DNA from: Hevea brasiliensis
Taxonomy: Eukaryota; Streptophyta; Magnoliopsida; Malpighiales; Euphorbiaceae
NCBI RefSeq assembly: GCF_030052815.1
Contig: NC_079494.1
Span: forward strand, 39,418,467 to 39,482,466
Reading direction: 5' to 3'
DNA: 64,000 bases
This document shows, one piece after another, positions 48,101 to 59,832 of the stretch. How positions within the stretch are numbered: position 1 is the first letter of the stretch; each line of letters opens with the position of its first letter. The notes under the pieces are model-generated. The model worked only from the letters and a program-made list of their open reading frames with translations. It was not told where the DNA came from and searched no databases. Position numbers and translations under genes: made by a program.

Positions 48101-49447
48101 ACACCAAATATAATTCACATTTACAATATCTCAATACCATTACATACACACCTAAACACCACTAATTCTCACATACACTTTACACAATAATTTCATACAC
48201 ATATCCTTCATTCCTTAATGCCACAATTCTGCCAATACTTCCATCAATACATACAATTATGCAAGGGTTCCCAAGCTGCCGAAATTGTCCTTCAACACCA
48301 CATTGCCCTACAATCCATCAATTCTCATCCAAGTGCCAAAATCACCATATATATGTGAAACAATTCATTAGGATATTAATTTACCATGATCAACATTATT
48401 TCTCATCAATTATATGCATAATAAATCATCAAATGTGTGACCCCATGGCTGTCCAAAAATGGCTATCTCAATAACTATTTAAACTTCAAAATTTCCTTCA
48501 CAAAACTAACACCCATAACATAAACATAAAGTTTAACAAGGAAATTCTCAAAAATGCAAACTTACCTTTAATTGTAACTTGCTAAACCTTCACCAAACTT
48601 CTCAAAATTGGTATCAATATCTTCCTTGTGATGTGTAGACAAAGTTTCATGAAGGAACCTAAGAGATTGGAGTTGAAAATGGAGAGTTAAGAGAGCTTGC
48701 ATGAAAAATGGCCATGGTTTTTCCTCTCACCTTCATTCACGGCAATGTTGAGATCACTTTGAGGAAGATGAAGTTCAGCTGATTTAGTGGAGTTACAGCT
48801 GCCCTATTATATGTTTATTTTATGCATTAGTGGTCCACTCACCATTTTAATCATATTTTAAGCTAAACTTTCATTTAATCCCACATTAAACCCTTGATTT
48901 TAGCTATTTACTTTAGGCACCACCAAATTAATTTTTCATTTTATTTTCTAAGTGTAATATTATTTATTTTTAATGGACATTTAGGTCAAAAGACACTTCG
49001 GGACGTCAAATGACCATAATGCCCCTGTTCGGGTGGCATTCTCGATTTTTCGGTAACACCGAGTTTTGTCCGTTTTTCGATTTCTCACTTTTCTTTGTAC
49101 TAATTATTTAATTTTTCTTTGATCTTTCTAATGAGATTTATTCTTCAACAAGGGTCTATTTAAGTCCTAAAAATGTTTTCCAGGGTTCCCCGCAGTCCAG
49201 GGCTAGTCAACGGTCCACGCCGTGACTTCCCGGTGCGGTCACCCATCGTTAGGTTTCCCGGCTCATTTAACTTGGTCACATTTCTTTGCTATTATTTTTC
49301 CTTTGTTTTTCTTGTATTTTCTTTTCTTGTATTTCATTATTTATGTCTCCTCTCTCATATCAAGGTGTGGTTCTAGGCATCCTAGCTGTCCGGACAACAC
49401 TGGTCACTGGAGCAGTAGAACGCACTACCGAACTTAGGGGTGTTACA
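45180..49447 (-). repeat. 3' LTR of the gag-only element
   Basis: TG...CA ends on the minus strand. It contains the CTGAGACATTGTCTCA hairpin (45797-45814, complement) and the array at 46580-47073. From about 47430 to 49130 it is almost identical to 54430-56180 of the other LTR. Plus and minus frames here (46271-46612, 47437-47631, 48259-48474 and others) recur in the other LTR and are not genes. Confidence 0.93.
46580..47073 (-). repeat. 81-bp tandem array, five canonical units and one diverged
   Basis: Canonical units start at 46669, 46750, 46831, 46912 and 46993, with a diverged unit from about 46580. The unit contains TTTGTGCACAAC, TCAATTGA and GTATATTATTGTTTT blocks. Because 81 is 27 codons, the array creates a 144-residue minus-strand open frame, which is an artefact. 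One unit of the same kind is present as a single copy in the LTR at 17343. Confidence 0.93.
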
Positions 49448-50316
49448 ATTCTCCCCCCCTTAAATAAATTTCGTCCACGAAATTTTACCCAGTAGTCATC
49501 TTATAATAGTCATACGTTTATTTTCTCCTTTCTATATGATCGTATAATCTTCTTTTTCTCAAATTTGTATAAGACTTTTAACAATCTAATACAATGTTTG
49601 ATTTGTTTGGATAACACCAATCTCCTCTTACTATTATGCTGTCTAATATTTCAGTTCACGTTGCTTCTTGAATGACCCTTGAGGTCATGTTAGAATCATT
49701 CATCAGGCATTGGTCCTCTGACCATTCTAATCCATAGTCTTCCTCACATTCGTAATATTTCTTTGTTACATATGAATCAACTGTTCAAATCTCTACTTCC
49801 GTAACTCTTTTTATCTGTCAATATTCTATAACTTACTTCCTTTTGTACTGAACTGTAACCTTTCGATATTCTAACTTTTGAGTTTTAGATCCTTAAGTAG
49901 GATTTTCAAACTTATTTCTAACAATTAAATTCTGTCCTGGCATAACTATACCAAAACAGATGCCGTTGGCAACTATTCTCATCTAGATGTACTATCGGGT
50001 AGTACGTAGCTCTACACAATAATCTCAAGTTAGTACTGAAATCTGCAGCTTATTCAATAGATCAAACTTTCCTATCTTTTATCCTTTTCGAATTCACTGA
50101 TATCCGAACTTATTCTGATTACAATATCCATTAACAATTACTAACAGTAACATCTCTGCCTTCATCTAGAGCAATTCTATTTCTGTAACTTATTTTTACG
50201 TCCTCTTGCCTTACATTAAGTAGGCTCGCCAATTAGCTTAAAATTTTATGGTGTGTCAGCAAATACTTTTCGCCGATAAACTCTTCCAAAACTAATTTCA
50301 CTTGTTATCACAATCC
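49448..50316 (-). other. 3' internal region of the gag-only element, non-coding
   Basis: A polypurine tract (AAGGGGGGGAGAA on the minus strand, at about 49449-49463) adjoins the LTR. Apart from that I see no pol sequence. The stretch is A-rich on the minus strand with stops in all frames. It takes the place of about 3 kb of RT, RNase H and integrase found in the family-A element. Confidence 0.6.
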
Positions 50317-50559
50317 TTATCCTAAAGGACTAATCACTAATGCATCAAAATTTATTTCCCCGACCTCCTGTCCTAACGGACTTGTTACTAGCACCTCAAA
50401 ATCCATTTTTGTACCTGGAGCAGCAATGCAATCAATGATGCTAGCACACACATAAGAATGGGTAGAACCCAGATCGATTAACACAAACACATCCTGATTA
50501 AAAGTTGAGAAGGTACCAGCCACAACATCAGATATCTCTGCCTCTTCCCTCTGTCTCAT
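50317..50559 (-). pseudogene. Protease stub of the gag-only element
   Basis: [20 protein letters not shown] is followed by FVLIDLGSTHSYVCASI, the retropepsin active-site region (DLG), and [15 protein letters not shown]. The last piece is followed by a diverged second copy (INFDALVISPLG) and a stop. The short near-repeat marks the junction between protease and the non-coding 3' region. Confidence 0.8.
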
Positions 50560-50600
50560 GGCATAGACTCTGACTGGAGCACTATCTTGCTCTGATTGTT

Positions 50601-51777
50601 TTACTGTGCCTTGGCTGCCTGCTGGGTTACCTCTACCCCTGCCTCTACCTCTGCTAGGTGGTTGTGAGCTTCTGGTGACAGGGCTCTGAACTGACCCTTC
50701 TGCAGTAGTGGGAGGTGGTTCAACTCTGCGACCATCGGTGCGTCCTTGGCAAAGTGTCCTATGCCTCCACAGTTATAACAGGCTCCAATAGCCTTATAGC
50801 ATATCCCACCATGATATCTTCCACAATTTTCACATTGGCGGGAATGGTAGGAACCTCCGGTACTATGCTGACCAGATAAAGGAGGTTTCTGTCCTGAATA
50901 TCTTCCCCTTCCAGACTTCTTGCCACCTCTGCCATGTCCCCCATAGTTCTTCCTCTTTCTAGTATGACCACTGGAACTCTGTTCTACAGATTTTCCCTCT
51001 TTCTCTGTCTTTTCTGATCTCTTTTTCTCTGGAGCAGTCTCAAACTCAACTCTTTCCAACTCTAGGGCTTGAGAAACAAGTTCAGAGAAGTTAGTGTGTT
51101 TGAAGCCGAGCACTTGTACTCTAATACTGGGCTTCAAGCCAGTTTCAAACCTCTTGCATCTCTCCCTGCTGGTAGCAAGCAAACTTACTGCATAGTGGCT
51201 AAGGCGGGAAAATTCTCTTTCATACTCAGCCACTGATCTGCCCCTCTGTTTCAAACTTAAGAATTCTTGTAGCTTCTGGTCTACATAAGCATCAGGGATG
51301 TATTTCTGTCTGAATTCCCTGAGGAAGTCATTCCAGGTCAAGATCTGCAGTTCTACTGCATCGTGGGGAATGGTTTTCCACCAGTCATAAGCATCCCCTT
51401 GTAGTAAGGATACTGAGTATTCAAGTCTGAGCTCCTCTGTACAATGAAGTTTCTTGAACACCCTATCCATCCTCTCTAACCACTGTTCAGCTTCTATAGG
51501 ATCTACTGTCCCCTTAAACTCTGTAGCCCCATACTTCATCAATTTATCATACTGCCTTGTAGGAGACTGTGGTTGTACCACGGGTGTCTGAATTGGGACT
51601 TGAGTAGGTGCATTATCAGCCATTTGTTGGAATATTGCGATCCATCTGAGCGAATCGAGCAGAAATCGCTAGATCGCTAGGCAGTGTCTTTGAACCACTA
51701 ACATTTTGTAGGCCTGGGGCATCCCCTTGCACCTCAGCCTCAATAGACTGATCGACTGAACGATCACCCTCTTCCAT
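50601..51777 (-). pseudogene. gag of the gag-only element
   Basis: The native start is taken as Met 51777 (MEEGDRSVDQSIEAE), because the family-B gag at 60001 begins alike. A frameshift before 51623 separates this from the main 340-codon frame. That frame has RQYDKLMKYGATEFKGTVD, EAEQWLERMDRVFKKLHC, YDWWKTIP, LTWNDFLREFRQKYIPDAY, RCKRFETGLKP, an RG-rich linker and [14 protein letters not shown]. The last Cys of the CCHC knuckle is lost through a missing base, which also shifts the frame. The body of gag is the best preserved among the Gypsy copies in this window. Confidence 0.9.
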
Positions 51778-51942
51778 ATTCAATGCGAGGATCTTAGCTT
51801 TCCTGAACAATAACACAAGAATATTCACTCTCGTTAGTGCATATTTATACTGTAATGTACTGTATGTATCAGACAATGATATTGAGCAGTTGTACTATGC
51901 AAAAAGAACATTCAAATAACAGAAAACGGAATTTAAAAACAT

Positions 51943-51954
51943 TGCTCGATACCA
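51943..51954 (-). other. Primer-binding site of the gag-only element, imperfect
   Basis: Minus-strand TGGTATCGAGCA, against TGGTATCAGAGCA in the family-B element, so it lacks one A. It lies eight bases from the LTR end after TGTTTTAG, the same spacing and spacer as at 59812-59820. Confidence 0.8.
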
Positions 51955-51962
51955 CTAAAACA

Positions 51963-54900
51963 TGTCACACCTTACCCTCTCAGTAAGGCATAACATGATC
52001 CCGTAGTATACCTAATGAATTACCAACTCTTCATCGATAACCCATTAAATACACGATAAGGGATTTTAAAACTTTTCTTACTTCTTTTACAAGGTGAGCA
52101 CTATTTACAGTGTTAAAAACTTTGGTGAACTGAGGTGAAACAACTAACTCATTTGATTTATTTGGAATTTCAGAAAATTTTGGCAAGGTGCCATCTGTAT
52201 TTTGGATAAAGCGGTTCTTGAAAACTCAGTAAAAAAGCACTTCAATAATTTTCCAAATCTCAACTCCAATACATTTCTCAACACAACAATTTATCAACAC
52301 AATTCCATAGAAATTTTTCAAAGTCTGAGATAAGGAAATATAATACAGCTTTTACAAGTCAAAATAAACTGTAATTATTTTACAACTTCAAGGTACAATT
52401 TGAATTTACAATCGCTCAAAACCAAAAACAAAATGTACATACAGTTTCATACATTACAGTACAAAATTCAAGGTATTGGTATACTTATTATACCCGAAAA
52501 ATCTCTCGCTGGAGGTATTAGCAGCCTAGTCTGCTCTGTCTCTCTACTGCGATAAAGAATAAAGCTATCATTTGAGACAATGTCTCAGTGGTGCACAACA
52601 TTAACCAAATACAATTTAATCACAATTCATAAGTCATGTAAATAGTGGATACTTAAAATCATAGTTAAATTCAAGACAATAAATGTCAACAAGAATTTAA
52701 ACTCCATTTGTCAATATCACAATAATTTTCCATAAGTCAGATCATGTTTGAATTCAAAAGACAGTATATGTCAATGAGAGTTTAAATCAATTTCACAATC
52801 TCACAATACATAATAATGCAATTTAGTCGAATAATTTAAGAATACAGTGTTGCCAATTCATTCACAACTTAAGCCATGACACAAATTTCCGATCAATGCC
52901 GTGTTGTACACCACGACAAAGCAATCACAACCTCACTAATCGAAATCAATGAGGAAGGGAAGCTAGCTATATAATGAGTACTCATCCGATCACCTCAACT
53001 GGTAAACCAGAGAGGGAGAAAATAAACGATCACGACTCCATAAATGGAGAAGGAAAATAAACGATCACAACCCCATAAATGGAGAAGGAATGATACGATA
53101 CTGTCATGCTAAGTGTGAACACAAAATCAATTCCAAACATTTTATTCAAATGATTCGTGAGAATCCAATAAATTTCCAAACTCATAGTTTCATTCATAAA
53201 ATGGCAACCCAATTCATAATTAACTTCAATTTCAACAACCATTTACAGTGCTTTTCAATCAATAAGTTTCCATCAATATCATTCAAACAATTTTTCACAG
53301 TTTCAAACCATTCACAATGTTTTTCAATCAATAAGTGTCCACCAAACACATTTCCACAATTTAAAACAATGATATGCAAATAGTCAATATTTATTTCCAT
53401 TGAAAATAATTCAAAAGAAACAGTTGTTGTGCACAAACACAATTTAAAACAATAATATACAAATATTCAATATTTATCTCAATTGAAAAATTCAAAAGCA
53501 ATAGCCGTTGTGCACAAACACAATTTAAAACAATAATATACAAATATTCAATATTTATCTCAATTGAAAAATTCAAAAGCAATAGCCGTTGTGCACAAAC
53601 ACAATTTAAAACAATAATATACAAATATTCAATATTTATCTCAATTGAAAAATTCAAAAGCAATAGCCGTTGTACAAACACAATTTAAAACAATAATATA
53701 CAAATATTCAATATTTATCTCAATTGAAAAATTCAAAAGCAATAGCCACAGTGCACAAACACAATTTAAAACAATAATATACAAATATTCAATATTTATC
53801 TCAATTGAAAAATTCAAAAGCAATAGCCGTTGTGCACAAACACAATTTAAAACAATAATATACAAATATTCAATATTTATCTCAATTGAAAAATTCAAAA
53901 GCAATAGCCAGTGCACAAACACAATTTAAAACAATAATATACAAATATTCAATATTTATCTCAATTGGAAAATTCAAAAGCAATAGCCGTTGTGCACAAA
54001 CACAATTTAAAACAATAATATACAAATATTCAATATTTATCTCAATTGAAAAATTCAAAAGCAATAGCCGTTGTGCACAAACCTCTGATGACTGTCTCCC
54101 TGGTCTGGACTCAGTGTTTCTTTCCCTTTTGCTGAGTCCTTGTTAGCTGAGAAACACAATTTGAAGTGTTTGATTTAAATTAAACTGTCTATCGATGGTG
54201 TTTGGTAAACAATGCACTGAACTCAATTATTCACTTAATCACCTAATATACCGACTCTATGCGTTTTAGGTACATTAGCTTTTAGTATCGTTAATATGTC
54301 ACATTCGATAAGGTTTTAGGTTTGGTATGTTTTACCAAAGTCATTTCCTTGCTTAGTGCATATTAATGCAAATTCTTTGGATTCCGACACTGGTTTGACC
54401 TAACCGGACGATCTAGTTCCCTCAGTTTTCGGGTCTCGGTTGAAACTACAAACTTGTAGATCTAGGTCTTATTGCACGCGGGGCAAAATTTCAGGTCAAT
54501 CCGAGTTAAGTAGACCAAGTTATGGTCATTATACTATTGCTGGTCAAATGGTACCAATTAGGTCATTTTTTTGGTCAATTTGGTCAACTTTGGTTCGGCC
54601 AGTTTTTGGACCCGAACTTGTGCAAGCTTTTTGACTTGCTTCTGGTCGTTTCTGGGTTTTGGTGTCTTCATAAGACTTGTAGGTATGGGTCTTAACTATT
54701 CATGGTTAAAATTTCAGGTCAATTGGACCTGTTTTGAGTGAGTTATGGCCTAAATACTCACTGCTGCCCAAATGGTCAGTTTTTAGGTCTCAAGTGTACC
54801 TAATCCGAATTGGTCATTTTTTCACATCACCTTGCAAGCAGAATTTTGGTATGGTTTCTCAATGAAAGTTGGCACATTTTGTGCCTAGTTTCACCTCAAA

Positions 54901-56446
54901 TTGGTCTCATACCAATTGAGGTTACACATTTCAGGTTATGGGCTAAAATGTACACTGCCCTCAATATGCATTTCACACCCCACTTCAAACACACATATAC
55001 CTTGCAATTTGGTTCACTTCCCTACCAATCTGTTTTGGTACATTAACCACAGTATAATCTACTTTACATTAACATTATTTTGGGTAGATTAACATTACCC
55101 TCAACACACCAAATATAATTCACATTTACAATATCTCAATACCATTACATACACACCTAAACACCACTAATTCTCACATACACTTTACACAATAATTTCA
55201 TACACATATCCTTCATTCCTTAATGCCACAATTCTGCCAATACTTCCATCAATACATACAATTATGCAAGGGTTCCCAAGCTGCCGAAATTGTCCTTCAA
55301 CACCACATTGCCCTACAATCCATCAATTCTCATCCAAGTGCCAAAATCACCATATATATGTGAAACAATTCATTAGGATATTAATTTACCATGATCAACA
55401 TTATTTCTCATCAATTATATGCATAATAAATCATCAAATGTGTGACCCCATGGCTGTCCAAAAATGGCTATCTCAATAACTATTTAAACTTCAAAATTTC
55501 CTTCACAAAACTAACACCCATAACATAAACATAAAGTTTAACAAGGAAATTCTCAAAAATGCAAACTTACCTTTAATTGTAACTTGCTAAACCTTCACCA
55601 AACTTCTCAAAATTGGTATCAATATCTTCCTTGTGATGTGTAGACAAAGTTTCATGAAGGAACCTAAGAGATTGGAGTTGAAAATGGAGAGTTAAGAGAG
55701 CTTGCATGAAAAATGGCCATGGTTTTTCCTCTCACCTTCATTCACGGCAATGTTGAGATCACTTTGAGGAAGATGAAGTTCAGCTGATTTAGTGGAGTTA
55801 CAGCTGCCCTATTATATGTTTATTTTATGCATTAGTGGTCCACTCACCATTTTAATCATATTTTAAGCTAAACTTTCATTTAATCCCACATTAAACCCTT
55901 GATTTTAGCTATTTACTTTAGGTACCACCAAATTAATTTTTCATTTTATTTTCTAAGTGTAATATTATTTATTTTTAATGGACATTTAGGTCAAAAGACA
56001 CTTCGGGACGTCAAATGACAATAATGCCCTGTTCGTGGCATTCTCGATTTTTCTAACACCGAGTTTTGTCCGCTTTTTCGATTTCTGACTTTTGTTTGTA
56101 CTATTTTTTTAATTTTTCTTTGATCTTTCTAATGAGATTTATTCTTCAAAAAGGGTCTATTTAAGTCCTAAAATGTTTTCCGTGGTTCCCATGATCAGGA
56201 GCTAGTCAACGGTCCACGCCGTGACTTCCCGGTGCGGTCACCCATCGTTAGGTTTCCCGGCTCATTTAACTTGGTCACATTTCTTTGCTATTATTTTTCC
56301 TTTGTTTTTCTTGTATTTTCTTTTCTTGTATTTCATTATTTATGTCTCCTCTCTCATATCAAGGTGTGGTTCTAGGCATCCTAGCTGTCCGGACAACACT
56401 AGTCACTGGAGCAGTAGAACGCACTACCGAACTTAGGGGTGTTATA
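51963..56446 (-). repeat. 5' LTR of the gag-only element
   Basis: Same family as the 3' LTR, about 216 bases longer, mainly through three more array units. It also differs by clusters of small indels (52010-52060, 52195-52220, 52535-52560, 54170-54260, 56020-56200), while long blocks between them are identical. The CTGAG hairpin is at 52571-52588 (complement). Confidence 0.93.
53358..54083 (-). repeat. 81-bp tandem array, eight canonical units and one diverged
   Basis: Same unit as at 46580-47073. Several units have lost two or three bases at the GTTGTGCACAAAC block (near 53670, 53750 and 53910), which breaks the open frame. The copy number differs from the other LTR of the same element. Confidence 0.93.
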
Positions 56447-56451
56447 TATAG

Positions 56452-57181
56452 AGATAGAGCGAAAAGAATAATTGGTTTATCCCAAAGTCTATACTTGGAA
56501 AAGGTGTTAAAGAGGTTTAACATGCTTGATTCCAAGAGAGGATTGTTACCAGTGAGACATGGTATCCACCTTTCTAAAGAGATGTCTCCAAAGACACCTG
56601 AAGAAAGAGATAAGATGGCCAGGATTCCATATGCTTCGGCTATTGGAAGTTTAATGTATGCAATATTGTGTACTAGGCCGGATATCGCATATGCTGTTAG
56701 TTTGACTAGCAGGTATCAATCCAATCCAGGTTTGGAACACTGGATAGCTGTCAAGAATATTCTTAAGTACTTAAGAAGAACTAAGGATTTATTCTTGATT
56801 TATGGAGGTGGAGACTTGCAATTGGATGGTTATACTGATTCTGATTTCCAATCAGATATCGATGATAGAAAGTCTACCTCTGGATATGTGTTCATTTGTA
56901 ATGGAGGTGCAGTCAGTTGGAAGAGTTCCAAACAGAGCACGACTGCAGATTCCACTACAAAAGCTGAGTATATTGCTGCATCAGATGCTGCAAAGGAAGC
57001 TGTTTGGATAAAGAAGTTCGTGACAGAACTTACAGTAGTTCCTTCCATTGAGTCAGCAGTTCCATTACACTGTGACAACAATGGAGCAGTCATATAGGCT
57101 AAGGAACTAAGGTCTCACCCAAAATCCAAACACATAGAAAGGCACTATCACATTATCAGAGATATAGTTGGGCAAGGCGAT
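56452..57181 (+). pseudogene. Copia RT C-terminal part and RNase H
   Basis: It resumes the Copia frame: RDRAKRIIGLSQSLYLEKVL, MARIPYASAIGSLMYAILCT, RPDIAYAVSLTSRYQSNPG, NILKYLRRTKDLFL, DGYTDSDFQSDIDDRKSTSG, AEYIAASDAAKEAVW and LHCDNNGAVI, the Copia RNase H blocks with their acidic residues. A stop at 57095 is followed by KELRSHPKSKHIERHYHIIR in frame. The 270-codon open frame that starts at 56285 joins LTR sequence to Copia and its first 54 residues are not part of the protein. Confidence 0.92.
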
Positions 57182-57313
57182 ATAGTCATGCAGAAAAATA
57201 ACATCAGCTGAAAAATTCAGCTGATCCATTCACTAAGCCTTTGTCATAAGCTCAGTTAGACTGACATCTTGAGAAGATGGGTCTAAGGTATTGTAATGAA
57301 TGGCTCTAGTGCT

Positions 57314-57323
57314 AGTGGGAGAT
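57314..57323 (+). other. Polypurine tract of the Copia
   Basis: GTGGGAGAT lies directly before the 3' LTR start TGTTAG. A short G/A tract here is typical of plant Copia elements. Confidence 0.8.
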
Positions 57324-59424
57324 TGTTAGTAGTATGCCCTAGAGCATATCATTTAGTATGTATCTTGTATATATTTTAATAATAAAAGGCATTTCCACTT
57401 TTCCGTTTACATAATATATTTATGTGTAATAGAAAAGGTCCATTGATATTTTGTTAGAAATATTATTCTTAAGTTGTTAAGAATATGAGTGACAATATTT
57501 CTAGCACAAAGTATCATAAATAGGTTCACAATCGAGGATACTTCATAATAAGGACATGACTTATCCAGAAAGATTGTATTCATGTTTGTTCCCAAGTTAT
57601 TTATATGAGATATAAATAAGATGGAATGGTGAGTCTCATGCCATATAACAAACATGATAGGCACTTATAAATGATAAGTAGGTCGAACCAGGTGACACTT
57701 ATGACAAGCACATGGAGTTTACTCTTGTCAATGTTTTGTCATAAATCATATCGATGCATATAATCTTTAGACCTGAGATAGCACAGATTATCTTGTATAT
57801 AGGTAGTTTGAGTTTGATATCGCTTTCATCCTGGTACTATGTATGGGTATATGGGCATGTGTTGGCTCCGACTCGTTAGAGATGGCGGTAGGTGTTGATC
57901 AAGATGGAATCTGTTCCTCTAAGTAAATAGAGATAAAATCCTATCTTCATATAATTGTTCTTGATGTTTCAAGTTCCTGCCAGACAGATAGATTTATTCG
58001 TAAAAGAGTTTCGATGAGAAAATCTTTTAATCAAGAACTGCATTAAAAGAGAACATAATATTCATAGCAAATGGAGTTTGACATAAACCATGACTCCAAA
58101 TTGAGTTGGGATTTTGTAACAGAGAGATTCTAGTGCATGGTAACATATGATTATAGGTTCATTTAAGGTAAATCTTATTACTAATTGGGTGGCCATGGCA
58201 TGCTATGCTAGGTGTTAACCATGGTCTATGAGGTTCATAAAATGATTTAGAGAAATCATTTATGGTAAGAAAGAGTTCTGATGATATTAAGAGTTGATAT
58301 CATGTCTCATTGCCAATTAGTGATGAGCCTAGTAAGTCACACACATACACAAGTTATCACCTATTTAAATATGATTTAATTAATTAATTAAAGAGTTTAA
58401 TTGATTAATTAAATAGATTTGGTTTGCAATTAAATTGCAAAGTCCCTAACATGACTTGAAACCAAATCTAGATTATTGGATGTGTAGTATAAATTAAATT
58501 TATATTTAAAGTGTTTAAATATGAATTTAATTGATGAGAAATTAATTAATAGAGATTAATTAATTAATTTATATTTGATATAAATTAATTAGAAGAAGAA
58601 AATATTTATTTTGGGTTAAGAACTCAAAATTAAGACACAGGGGCATTTTAGTCATTTCACAGTGTGACACGTGGCACCATGAGATGGTGACACATGGCAT
58701 AACACATAAGCTTGCCAAATATTTTTTAATCATGCAAGATGATTAAAATCAAGATTAAATATAGGTTTGACACTTGGCACAATGTGATTGGGTCACTTAA
58801 ACCTAGAGCTAATCAAAAGGTGACATGTGGCTAGGGTTTAATGTGTTAACCTAGCTATTTAAGTGTGGTTATGAAAAGAAAACATAACCAGCAGCCTCTC
58901 CTCTCAATTGTCACGCCACTTTGAGCCTCTCCAGCTATTTCTCTTCATCTCTCATCAATTCAAAGAGATTAGCCATCAATCTCTTGAATTAAGAACACTA
59001 GAAATTGTTTCTAGTGTCCTGTTTGCATCTCTAATCTCTTAAAAGGCAGAACTTGAATTTCTAATTAATAGAAAAGGCTTTAGAAGCTGTTCAAGGGCTG
59101 CCATAGGTGTTCTTGGTGTGGACAAGCTAGAGGGACAACATCTGGTGTCCTGAAGACGAATCTCAAAGGCGCAGACACGCAAAGACATCAAGAGGTTAGT
59201 GTAATCGTTCTTGATTTAATCTAGGGTTCTAAAATTAATCTGATTAATTTTAAAATCTTAAATAGCAAATACAGATCCAAAAACATATTAAAAGATTTTT
59301 AATATGTTGTTTATCATTGAAATCAAATAGATAAAAATAAATCTTGCATGGTGCTTGTGACCCTAGGTGAAAATTTTTGAATTCAATGGTATAATCTTGT
59401 ATTTTTCACGCTTCCGTTCCTTCA
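57324..59424 (+). repeat. 3' LTR of the Copia element
   Basis: Aligns end to end with the 5' LTR. Differences are few and partly clustered (57690-57880, 58635-58665, 59165-59180). Confidence 0.94.
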
Positions 59425-59429
59425 TTATT

Positions 59430-59811
59430 GAGTACTGGTTTTTATGATAATTGAATTGAGAAATGATATTGAATTGTGTTGAGGTAGTAGTGAGTTTGAT
59501 GAAAAAGAATCATTGGAAGTGTTTTTATAGGTTTTTGAAGAACTATTTTCTTAAAATACAGACGGCACTTTGCCGAAATTTTTTCAAAATTTGCGGATAA
59601 AAAAAAATAGACAAAAATTCTAACTAGTTTTCAAACTCCAATTAAATGTTTTTAATACCAATTAGAAAATTCTCACCACTTCCAAAAAGTAAGAAAATTG
59701 TTTTAAAATCCCTTGTAGGGTACTTAATGAGTTATCAGTAGGTGAAGTTCTGTAGTTTATTAGGTATTCTACGGGATCATGTTATTCCTTATAAGAGGGT
59801 AAGGTGTGACA
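59430..59811 (+). repeat. 5' LTR of the family-B element, second part
   Basis: It continues the LTR that stops at 38599, after one TTATT copy, and ends AAGGTGTGACA. It aligns with 14160-14540 of the solo LTR. Confidence 0.92.
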
Positions 59812-59819
59812 TGTTTTAG

Positions 59820-59832
59820 TGGTATCAGAGCA
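59820..59832 (+). other. Primer-binding site of the family-B element
   Basis: TGGTATCAGAGCA is complementary to initiator tRNA-Met and starts eight bases after the LTR. Confidence 0.92.

Larger units (their letters stand above)
45180..56446 (-). mobile_element. Gag-only family-A Gypsy element nested in the Copia RT, target duplication TATAG
   Basis: Outer ends TGTCACACC (45180) and GTTATA (56446, the terminal CA of the other LTR changed). TATAG at 45175-45179 and 56447-56451 match. LTRs of 4268 and 4484 bases enclose only 2515 bases. On the minus strand these hold a Met-tRNA-like primer site, gag, a short protease stub, unrecognised A-rich sequence and a polypurine tract. RT, RNase H and integrase are absent, so it depended on other elements. 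Its LTR start and end match the family-A LTRs at 17343 and 25391. Confidence 0.93.
38600..59424 (+). mobile_element. Ty1/Copia element, target duplication TTATT, split by a nested Gypsy
   Basis: LTRs at 38600-40698 (2099 bases) and 57324-59424 (2101 bases) both start TGTTAGTAGTATGCCC and end CCTTCA. TTATT at 38595-38599 and 59425-59429 match. The internal order gag, pre-integrase/integrase, RT, RNase H is that of Copia. Without the nested element at 45180-56446 the Copia is about 9.6 kb. The two LTRs are nearly identical, so the insertion is recent relative to the Athila and family-B layers. Confidence 0.95.

Noticed and set aside
49448..50316. Possible pol remnant in the gag-only element
   Set aside because: Reading all minus-strand frames gave no RT, RNase H or integrase block, so I left it as non-coding.
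46580..54083. CRISPR-like look of the 81-bp and 35-bp arrays
   Set aside because: Units are contiguous with no unique spacers, and they lie in plant retrotransposon LTR and leader sequence.
56285..57097. 270-codon open frame taken as one protein
   Set aside because: The first 54 codons are Gypsy LTR sequence joined by chance to the Copia RT at the insertion site; only the part from 56452 is Copia coding sequence.
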